Positions 22,529 to 27,809 of a stretch of 27,809 nucleotides of DNA are shown one piece after another (positions within the stretch are counted from its first letter, which is position 1; every line of letters starts with the position of its first letter). The position numbers were made by a program, and so were the translations under genes. The notes beneath the pieces are model-generated. The model made no database searches and was not told the origin of the DNA. It saw only the letters and a program-made list of their open reading frames with translations. Source of the stretch: Bryobacterales bacterium (GTDB lineage Bacteria; Acidobacteriota; Terriglobia; Bryobacterales; Bryobacteraceae); contig JAEUQE010000108.1 in NCBI GenBank assembly GCA_016789785.1, positions 1-27,809 of the forward strand, written 5' to 3'.

Positions 22529-23173
22529 TTGGCCGTTCAACTCTACCTGTTTAGGGACGACGAAGGGAACGTGCCGCTGCTTCCCTGGTTGGACGATCTC
22601 CCAAGAAAAGCGCGGGAGAAGTGCTTGGCCAGAATTGCCAGGCTCGTCGAGTTCGGCCATGAGCTTCGGCGGCCGGAGGCTGATTTTCTTCGTGACGGCG
22701 TTTATGAACTGCGAGCCAGCTACCAGCGGGTTCATTATCGAATGCTCTACTTTTTCTCGGGCAAGGCCATTGTGGTGCTTTCGCACGGACTGACGAAAGA
22801 GCGCGAGGTGCCCAAACGGGACATCGACACAGCCGTGGCCCGAAAGAAGAGTGTTGAGGCGGATTTCAAACGATACACAGCGATGCCGGAGTTTTGGAAA
22901 TGGCGACCAAAGGTAGTTCGAAGAATCGGAAACGCAAGTTCGAGTCCTCTACGATGCAGTGTCTCTACGAACGCTACATCGGAGATGATCCCAAAAGCAT
23001 CGAGAGCTTCGAGGAGGAGGTTCTCAACGCCGAGATTGCTCGAAAGATTTACGATCTCCGCACCAAGGCCGGGCTCAGCCAGCGCGAACTCGCAAAGAAG
23101 GTCGGCACGTCAGCTTCGGCCATCTGCCGTCTTGAAGATGCCGATTACGACGGCCATTCACTCTCCATGCTGA
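22529..23173 (+). CDS. higB: HigB/Gp49-like (RelE superfamily) toxin with long out-of-frame tail
   Basis: The frame from TTG 22529 encodes 214 residues. A TGA lies 10-12 nt upstream, so no longer start exists, and GAGG is 7 nt away. Residues 1 to about 115 form a phage-derived Gp49-like toxin domain: PLLPWLDDLPRKAREKCLA, RPEADFLRDGVYELRASYQR, VHYRMLYFFSGKAIVVLSHG, LTKEREVPKRDIDTAVARKK. Such toxins are usually ribosome-dependent mRNA cleavers of about 100-120 residues. Here the frame continues for some 95 more residues of Ser/Arg-rich sequence lying over the antitoxin gene in another frame. The natural stop seems lost by mutation or frameshift near 22890-22920. Whether the tail is translated into a working protein is unknown. 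Confidence 0.75.
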   Translation: MAVQLYLFRDDEGNVPLLPWLDDLPRKAREKCLARIARLVEFGHELRRPEADFLRDGVYELRASYQRVHYRMLYFFSGKAIVVLSHGLTKEREVPKRDIDTAVARKKSVEADFKRYTAMPEFWKWRPKVVRRIGNASSSPLRCSVSTNATSEMIPKASRASRRRFSTPRLLERFTISAPRPGSASANSQRRSARQLRPSAVLKMPITTAIHSPC

Positions 23174-23247
23174 AGCGCATTGCAGAATCACTCGACAAGC
23201 GCGTTGAGATTCGATTCTTGCCAGCGAAGAGGCTTAAGACCGCATGA
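22900..23247 (+). CDS. higA: HigA-like XRE-family antitoxin
   Basis: 115 residues from ATG 22900, with GGAG 8 nt upstream (ATG 22894 is possible but less well spaced). An N-terminal basic segment (MATKGSSKNRKRKFESS) and LYERYIGDDPKSIESFEEEV precede a helix-turn-helix at about 47-100: EIARKIYDLRTKAGLSQREL, AKKVGTSASAICRLEDADYD, SLSMLKRIAESLDKRVEIRF. This matches antitoxins that follow Gp49-like toxins and repress the operon by DNA binding. The first 274 nt lie inside the extended toxin frame, in a different phase, so the two genes overlap much more than usual. Toxin-first gene order is normal for HigBA. Confidence 0.88.
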   Translation: MATKGSSKNRKRKFESSTMQCLYERYIGDDPKSIESFEEEVLNAEIARKIYDLRTKAGLSQRELAKKVGTSASAICRLEDADYDGHSLSMLKRIAESLDKRVEIRFLPAKRLKTA

Positions 23248-23268
23248 GGCTGATGTCGTCGTCGCGCC

Positions 23269-23282
23269 GGTGCCGGGAGCGC
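23269..23282 (+). repeat. 14-nt direct repeat, right copy (partner 22193-22206)
   Basis: Identical to the 14 bases at 22193-22206. It lies 22 nt after the antitoxin stop and before the oxidoreductase promoter. It could mark insertion of the toxin-antitoxin module, but is short enough to be chance. Confidence 0.3.
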
Positions 23283-23294
23283 GTGAAGACGGGG

Positions 23295-23322
23295 TTGCGG
23301 AGAGAAGCGAGGGTGATAGAAT
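23295..23322 (+). promoter_or_regulatory. Candidate promoter giving a leaderless oxidoreductase mRNA
   Basis: TTGCGG (23295-23300), a 16-nt spacer and TAGAAT (23317-23322) with the TG extension (TGATAGAAT, 23314-23322). The -10 ends only 6 nt before ATG 23329, so transcription would start at or next to the start codon. No Shine-Dalgarno sequence is present. Confidence 0.45.
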
Positions 23323-23328
23323 CCGTTT

Positions 23329-24540
23329 ATGTCTCAACGTCAACTTGCCCGCCGCCACTTTCTGAAGTCGGCGGGAAGCTCCGCGATCGCCTTCACGGCC
23401 GCATCGTATTCCCGGATTCTGGGCGCGAACGATCAGGTGCAACTCGGCCTGATCGGCTGTGGTGGCCGAGGCGTCCACGTGATGGAGACGTTTCAGAAAA
23501 CGAACCGTGTCAATGTCAGCGCGGTGTGCGACGTTTACGCGCAACGCATCGACCGTGCGATGCAGAAGGCGCCTCAAGCGAAGGGCTTCGCCGATCACCG
23601 CAAGCTTCTCGAATCGAAGCAGCTCGATGCGGTGCTGATCGCAACGCCGGATCACTGGCACACGCTCACCACGATTGACGCACTGAACGCGGGCAAAGAC
23701 GTATATGTCGAGAAGCCGCTCACGCTCACCATCGAAGAGGGGCCGCAGATTGTGAAGGCGGCGCGAGTGAACAACCGCATCTGCCAGGTGGGCATGCAGC
23801 AGCGCTCCGGATCGCACTACCTGCGCGCGAAGGAGGAGTACTTCAAGACGGGAAAGCTCGGCAAGATCACGCTGGCGCGCACATGGTGGCATGGGAACGG
23901 CGCGCACTTGCAGAAGGCACCCGACTTCATGAAGGACAAGCCATCGAACCTGGATTGGGCGCGCTTCCTGGGCCCGGTGAAATGGCGCGACTACGATCCA
24001 CAGCAGTTCTGGAATTTCCGCGCGTATCTGGATTTTGGCGGCGGGCAAGTGACCGACCTGTTCACGCACTGGATCGACGTGGTGCACATGTTCATGGATC
24101 AGGACGATCCGATTTCCGCGGTGGCGGCGGGCGGAGTCTATCACTATAAAGACGGACGGACCGCGCCCGACACGATCAACGCGGTGCTGGAGTACCCGGG
24201 CGGATGGAATGCGACGTTTGAGGCGACGCTGGCGCCGGGCATCAAGGGCGCCGCGGTGGAGATCTGCGGTACGCAGGGCAAACTGCTGATCACGCGCGGC
24301 ATGTACGAGTTCCTTTCCGCGGAAAAGGGCGCGCAGCCGGTGGTGGTGAAGGCGGAGAAGGAACAGACGATCGAGCATGTAGAGAACTTCCTGGATTGCG
24401 TGCGCACTCGCAAGCTGCCGAATGGGGACGTGTGGATCGGACACCGGTCGGCGCAGGCGTCGCACCTGGCGAACATCGCATATCTGCAGAAGCGGCGGTT
24501 GAAGTTCGATCCGCTGCGTGAAGAGATCCTGCCGCTGTAG
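23329..24540 (+). CDS. Gfo/Idh/MocA-family oxidoreductase (Tat-exported)
   Basis: 403 residues. The N-terminus has a twin-arginine signal (LARRHFLKSAGSSAIAFTAA). The Rossmann segment VQLGLIGCGGRGVHVMETF binds NAD(P), IATPDHWHTLTTIDAL is the usual second segment, and DVYVEKPLTLTIEEG contains the EKP lysine. The substrate domain has WWHGNGAHLQKAPDF, WARFLGPVKWRDYDPQQFW, FRAYLDFGGGQVTDLFTHWI and HVENFLDCVRTRKLPNGDV. The length is typical. It probably oxidises or reduces a sugar derivative in the periplasm, like many such proteins in Acidobacteria and Planctomycetes. It is not adjacent to the other family member at 11042 and lacks the low-complexity insertion found there. An extended -10 lies directly before the start. 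The next gene follows after 12 nt. Confidence 0.95.
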   Translation: MSQRQLARRHFLKSAGSSAIAFTAASYSRILGANDQVQLGLIGCGGRGVHVMETFQKTNRVNVSAVCDVYAQRIDRAMQKAPQAKGFADHRKLLESKQLDAVLIATPDHWHTLTTIDALNAGKDVYVEKPLTLTIEEGPQIVKAARVNNRICQVGMQQRSGSHYLRAKEEYFKTGKLGKITLARTWWHGNGAHLQKAPDFMKDKPSNLDWARFLGPVKWRDYDPQQFWNFRAYLDFGGGQVTDLFTHWIDVVHMFMDQDDPISAVAAGGVYHYKDGRTAPDTINAVLEYPGGWNATFEATLAPGIKGAAVEICGTQGKLLITRGMYEFLSAEKGAQPVVVKAEKEQTIEHVENFLDCVRTRKLPNGDVWIGHRSAQASHLANIAYLQKRRLKFDPLREEILPL

Positions 24541-24552
24541 CCTGTTTCCAGC

Positions 24553-25377
24553 ATGAATACGAATCCGCCGGGGCCTCCCGGATGGGAAGTGGGAACCGCG
24601 CCCTGGGCCAGACGCCGCATCGCGGAGTGTGCGATTGAAGCGGCGTCGCTCGGACGGAAAACCGTTCCGGTTGGGCCGTTTCGCGCCTGCTTCGACCCAT
24701 CCACCGACCTCATCTGGCTGAACTACGCGGTGCCTGTTTGGGCGCTTGCTCCGCCCGCCGAGACGCAACTGCAGCTTGAGCAACTCCGCACCACGTTTCA
24801 CGAGCATGGACGGCGGCTGCGCTTCGAATTCATCGACGGGATCTGGCCGCGGCTGGTTGAGGAACTGGAACGTTTCGGTCTGACTCTGCAAACGCGCGCG
24901 CCGTTGATGTGGGTCACACCAGAATCGTTTGTGCCTTGCGGGCGCGAGGATCTCACGGTGCGGCTGGTGCAGGCGCATGAGACGGACGTGCTCGCGGAGA
25001 TGCATGATGTGCAACAGCGCGCGTTCGGCGCGGATGCAGTGCCGGCTACGGATGCCGAGATCGCGCAGTTGCAGCATCAGATCGCCAATGGGTTCTGGCG
25101 GTGTGCCATCGCGGAGAGCAGAGGCGAGGTGGCGGGGATTGGAACCCTGGTGCTGACGAACACAGTGGCGGAATTGGCGGGAGTGGGCACTTTGCCTGAG
25201 TACCGGCGTAGGGGGATCGCATCCGCGCTGAGCAGCTACCTGCTGATGCGGCAATTCGAGATGGGTGGCGAACTGGTGTGGCTTTCGGCTGGCGATGACA
25301 CCGCGCGGATGGTTTATGAGAAGATCGGGTTTCGAGTGGTGGGCGAACAGCTTCACTACATCGAACCGGAAACATGA
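24553..25377 (+). CDS. GNAT-family N-acetyltransferase
   Basis: 274 residues. The C-terminal half is a GNAT domain (about 134-265): LTVRLVQAHETDVLAEMHDV, FWRCAIAESRGEVAGIGTLV, the acetyl-CoA motif A VGTLPEYRRRGIASAL (211-226) and YEKIGF (255-260). The N-terminal half (about 1-125: TDLIWLNYAVPVWALAPP, LRFEFIDGIWPRLVEELERF) may be a second, degenerate GNAT-like module. The substrate cannot be read from sequence. It follows the oxidoreductase by 12 nt and overlaps the next gene by 4 nt (ATGA), so all three genes may be cotranscribed. Confidence 0.9.
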   Translation: MNTNPPGPPGWEVGTAPWARRRIAECAIEAASLGRKTVPVGPFRACFDPSTDLIWLNYAVPVWALAPPAETQLQLEQLRTTFHEHGRRLRFEFIDGIWPRLVEELERFGLTLQTRAPLMWVTPESFVPCGREDLTVRLVQAHETDVLAEMHDVQQRAFGADAVPATDAEIAQLQHQIANGFWRCAIAESRGEVAGIGTLVLTNTVAELAGVGTLPEYRRRGIASALSSYLLMRQFEMGGELVWLSAGDDTARMVYEKIGFRVVGEQLHYIEPET

Positions 25378-26147
25378 CGCTCTCGCTTGTACTGTACTGC
25401 GGACTGTTTCTACTCCTGGTCAGTGTCGCGGCTCTTGTCCGTCCGCTTCGCCGGATGGGGATTCCCAATCGAATGGTCGCAACCGCGCTGATGCTGGTCT
25501 CGCTGACCATGATCGGGGCAGTGCTGGCGTGGCCGGTGCCGCGGACCAAGAGCGGTAACAAGGACACGCTGCTTGGGCGAAGCCTCCCGCAGTATCAGTT
25601 TGACGAGCACCACGAGGTCACGATCTGCGCGCCACCGGCGAGAATCATGGAGGCGGTGCGCGGTGTTTCGGCCGAAGAGATTCGTTTCTTTCGTGCGCTG
25701 ATTGCGATCCGCCGCCTGCATCGCGTGAGTAGCGCGAGAGAGAAGGAGCCGCTGCTGGAAGTTGCGCAGCGAGGCGGCTTCGTTGCCTTGGGAGAAATTG
25801 CGGACCGGGAGATCGCGCTGGGCACCGCGGGTCCCTTCTGGGCGGCTGGCGTTTCGGATATCGCCGACGCGGGTCTGCTGCGGATCCAGTTGCTGTCGTC
25901 GAAGAACGATCCGGCGCGCTTTGCGCATCTCGAGTTGCGTGGGTATCCCAAGGCCGTGATTCACTTCCTATTGAAAGAAGGCGCTGGCGGGTGCCATGTA
26001 CTGGTGACGGAGACACGGATTGGAGCGCCAGTTGCGGATTCGGCACGGAAGTTCGCAAGGTACTGGCGGTTGATCTATCCGGGCAGCGCACTCATTCGTG
26101 TGATGTGGCTGGACGCGATCAAGCGGCGGGCGGAGATGCCGCGGTAG
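25374..26147 (+). CDS. Membrane-anchored SRPBCC-like protein of unknown function
   Basis: 257 residues. Two N-terminal membrane helices, about 4-22 (SLVLYCGLFLLLVSVAALV) and about 36-54 (TALMLVSLTMIGAVLAWPV), precede a soluble domain (about 75-257). That domain begins HHEVTICAPPARIMEAVRGV and ends VLVTETRIGAPVADSARKFA, then YWRLIYPGSALIRVMWLDAI. The layout of a beta strand, a helix starting with A-P-x-x-I/V, curved strands and a long C-terminal helix suggests the START/SRPBCC ligand-binding fold. I do not know a specific ligand. The ATG overlaps the GNAT stop by 4 nt. It ends 6 nt from the convergent gene, with no terminator visible between them. Confidence 0.75.
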   Translation: MTLSLVLYCGLFLLLVSVAALVRPLRRMGIPNRMVATALMLVSLTMIGAVLAWPVPRTKSGNKDTLLGRSLPQYQFDEHHEVTICAPPARIMEAVRGVSAEEIRFFRALIAIRRLHRVSSAREKEPLLEVAQRGGFVALGEIADREIALGTAGPFWAAGVSDIADAGLLRIQLLSSKNDPARFAHLELRGYPKAVIHFLLKEGAGGCHVLVTETRIGAPVADSARKFARYWRLIYPGSALIRVMWLDAIKRRAEMPR

Positions 26148-26153
26148 AACGCG

Positions 26154-26417
26154 TCAGGTGCGGGAGAGCTTACGAGCGCGGAGGAAAGAGGAAACTCCGA
26201 AGTAAAGCATCACGCCGCAGAAGCAGGCGGTGAGGATCACGCGGAAAACCCCTTCCTTGCCACCTTCGAAGTCACGATAGGCCTTGTAGGCGGAGGGCAG
26301 CGGGACGACGCCAAGCACCAGGAATACGAAGCCGATCATCTCATTCCAGAGAACACGGATCGGCTTGATGACGCCGGGGACAACATGCCGGACGAACTGC
26401 TTGGCTTGCGACATCAT
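26154..26417 (-). CDS. Small two-helix membrane protein
   Basis: 87 residues. A basic amphipathic start (MSQAKQFVRHVVPGVIKPIR) is followed by a membrane helix at about 27-43 (MIGFVFLVLGVVPLPSA), a charged loop (YKAYRDFEGGKEGVF) and a second helix at about 58-78 (VILTACFCGVMLYFGVSSF), ending in a basic tail (LRARKLSRT). The termini are probably cytoplasmic. ATG 26417 or 26414 could be used; GGAGG lies about 13 nt upstream of the former. I do not recognise the family. It is divergent from the 97-residue protein gene (127-nt spacer). Confidence 0.75.
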   Translation of the reverse strand: MMSQAKQFVRHVVPGVIKPIRVLWNEMIGFVFLVLGVVPLPSAYKAYRDFEGGKEGVFRVILTACFCGVMLYFGVSSFLRARKLSRT

Positions 26418-26544
26418 GAGCTTATCTGATCCTCCATCCTAGCAGATGGGGTGCAGTTTTCGGTGTGGTCTGCCGATGAGTGAGATGGTAGGCGATGGCC
26501 GCCAAAGGGTGTTATCCTGAGTACGTCCTGAAGAGAGGCAGCAC

Positions 26545-26838
26545 TTGGACGATCGACTCAAAGAACTGATGCAAGAGTTGGGCAATGCGATCAATGAGTC
26601 GCTCTCGGATTCTGAGCGAATTGCCGAGGCGATTGGCGAGATCAAACGGTCCGGCTACGACGTGTTCCTTGTCCTGGAAGCAACGATCGGATTCAACAAG
26701 CGCGAAGACGCTGAAGAAGAGGCTGTCGAGGAAGTGGAGACCCGGTTGGACTTTGATGCCGGGACGAAGTTGAAGTGGACTTCACAGGATCACAAGTTCC
26801 TGCGAGCTCTGAAGATCTCCACCGAAGACGAGCGCTAA
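26545..26838 (+). CDS. Acidic 97-residue protein of unknown function
   Basis: 97 residues from TTG 26545, fixed by AGAGG 6 nt upstream (26534-26538). It is helical and charged: DDRLKELMQELGNAINESL, SDSERIAEAIGEIKRSGYDV, FLVLEATIGFNKREDA, then an acidic stretch EEEAVEEVETRLDFDAG, and a C-terminal HKFLRALKIS. There is no signal peptide or membrane segment, so it is cytosolic. The regular heptad-like pattern in residues 3-36 suggests a helical bundle or coiled coil. I do not recognise a domain; I have the impression, not checked, that it is conserved in Acidobacteriota. Its TAA stop overlaps the TAG stop of the convergent glycosyltransferase gene. Confidence 0.75.
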   Translation: MDDRLKELMQELGNAINESLSDSERIAEAIGEIKRSGYDVFLVLEATIGFNKREDAEEEAVEEVETRLDFDAGTKLKWTSQDHKFLRALKISTEDER

Positions 26839-27809
26839 TCCATAACCTCCTGGTAGATGTTCCAGGTGTTGCGGGCAGCATGGCGCCAAGTGTGTTGCGC
26901 GGCACGCTCGAAGCCCAAACTGGTCAGGTTGTTCCTCAATGTGTGATCTGTTGCGAGCCTACGCATTGCCTCGCTGATTTCCTCCGTGTCTTCCGGATCC
27001 ACCAGCAGCGCTGCTCCTTCGCCAACCTCGCGGAGGGCGGACCGGTTCGACGTGATCACCGGCAGTCCATGTGCCATGGCCTCGAGTAGAGGAATTCCGA
27101 AGCCTTCGTCCAGGGAGGGAAACGCGAGCATCCCCGCGGTCTGATAGAGCCGGGAGAGTTGCTGATCATCGACATAGCCAAGCAGCCGGATCCGTTCCCG
27201 GGCGCGACTGTGCTCAATACGGGAGAGGATCTGGCCAGCGCCGAAGCCGGCAGAACCCGCAAGCACCAGACTCCAGTCCGGAGGCATCTGTTCAAAGGCA
27301 TCCACCAATCGACTCACGTTCTTCCTCATCTGCAGTGCACCCACGTGGAGCACAGTATTCTCGCGAACAACGTTTCCTGCCTGCGCCGGCGGGTGTACGC
27401 CATGCCACACGACTCGCAAGCGGCTCCGTTCCACCTTCAGCAGATCATGCACCTGGTTCGCTGCGAACTGCGAGACGCAGATGATGAGATCTGCGCGCGC
27501 GGCCGCGTCACGAGCCTGTGCTGCGAACCGGGCGCGGAACTCGGGAGTGGAATACTCACCAGTGAGAACGAAGAGGTCGTGAAAGGTCACCACGCTTCGT
27601 CTCGGTTTGCGCCGCGGCATTCGCTGATTGAGCGCATGGAACAAACGGCAGTGGGGTGTGAGGCCGTCCCAGAGGATCCGCCGCGAACAGCGCTCCGGCA
27701 GGGTTTCGCGCAAGGAACGAAGAAACCGGTGCGGGCGGTAGTACCAGTGAAAGCGCTGATCGGGATCGAGCATTGGGAGACCGCGAAGGATCTCGCGGGA
27801 GTAGACACC
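26835..27809 (-). CDS. GT4-family glycosyltransferase, partial: N-terminus beyond right edge
   Basis: The frame is open to the right edge and begins GVYSREILRGLP before the first internal ATG at 27773. The true start is outside the window and 324 residues are visible. The N-terminal Rossmann half has VVTFHDLFVLTGEYSTPEF and ADLIICVSQFAANQVHDLL. The C-terminal half (GT-B fold) has VLHVGALQMRKNVSRLVDAF, RIRLLGYVDDQQLSRLYQTA and the hallmark FPSLDEGFGIPLLEAMAHGL with the E-x7-E donor-site pair, then PVITSNRSALREVGEGA. It is a retaining nucleotide-sugar transferase, probably acting on a cell-surface polysaccharide or lipopolysaccharide. No other glycan genes are inside the window. Confidence 0.93.
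   Translation of the reverse strand, partial: GVYSREILRGLPMLDPDQRFHWYYRPHRFLRSLRETLPERCSRRILWDGLTPHCRLFHALNQRMPRRKPRRSVVTFHDLFVLTGEYSTPEFRARFAAQARDAAARADLIICVSQFAANQVHDLLKVERSRLRVVWHGVHPPAQAGNVVRENTVLHVGALQMRKNVSRLVDAFEQMPPDWSLVLAGSAGFGAGQILSRIEHSRARERIRLLGYVDDQQLSRLYQTAGMLAFPSLDEGFGIPLLEAMAHGLPVITSNRSALREVGEGAALLVDPEDTEEISEAMRRLATDHTLRNNLTSLGFERAAQHTWRHAARNTWNIYQEVMD

Noticed and set aside
23188..25356. 722-codon minus-strand open frame
   Set aside because: It is antisense to the Gfo/Idh/MocA and GNAT genes. The His/Arg/Leu-rich composition is typical of a shadow frame.

Overview
This window is GC-rich (about 60% G+C by eye) and bacterial. Its gene content points to Acidobacteriota, most likely a relative of Bryobacteraceae/Solibacter. 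The markers are an ADOP-type duplicated permease, a DUF1549/DUF1553 plus DUF1501 pair, several Tat-signal Gfo/Idh/MocA proteins, a PEP-CTERM protein, a GreB-like factor and many hypothetical proteins of acidobacterial style. Assignments come from reading translations and motifs; no database search was run.

Layout. 1-1738 (-): 5' part of an ADOP permease, cut by the left edge. 1915-2355 (+): small protein resembling part of a serine-recombinase 'recombinase' domain, then about 600 bases with no convincing gene. 2960-3609 (-): VapBC-type toxin-antitoxin pair with a palindromic operator candidate. 3782-4802 (-): a small membrane protein and a poorly supported, probably degraded ORF. 4867-7501 (+): STAS protein, peptidoglycan-binding/CHAP-like peptidase, ECF sigma factor and an overlapping small CxxC protein. 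7513-8163 (-) and 8232-8996 (+): divergent beta-barrel and beta-helix proteins. 9259-9876 (+): GreB-like factor. 11042-12625 and 10028-11023 (-): Gfo/Idh/MocA oxidoreductase followed by a sugar isomerase-like TIM barrel.

12888-17845 (-) is a tightly packed four-gene unit: DUF1549/DUF1553, DUF1501, ECF sigma factor and RskA-type anti-sigma factor. The junctions are a 9-nt gap, a 4-nt TTGA overlap and a 4-nt ATGA overlap. Then, still on the minus strand, come a PEP-CTERM protein, a LolA-like periplasmic protein, a small membrane protein, an S41 peptidase (CtpA-like) and a MerR-family regulator. 22529-23247 (+) is a HigBA/Gp49-type module whose toxin frame runs far into the antitoxin gene. After it come a second Gfo/Idh/MocA protein, a coupled GNAT and SRPBCC-like pair (+), a two-helix membrane protein (-), a conserved-looking 97-residue protein (+) and a GT4-type glycosyltransferase cut by the right edge (-).

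The most interesting signals are: (1) two interleaved perfect inverted repeats in order A-B-A'-B' between the MerR and ctpA genes; (2) the sigma/anti-sigma pair locked by overlaps to a DUF1549/DUF1501 pair; (3) the out-of-frame toxin-antitoxin overlap; (4) a repeated TTTAGTAC element in front of the PEP-CTERM gene; (5) Gly/Pro-rich insertions in two adjacent metabolic enzymes. I see no rRNA, tRNA, CRISPR array or intact insertion sequence.
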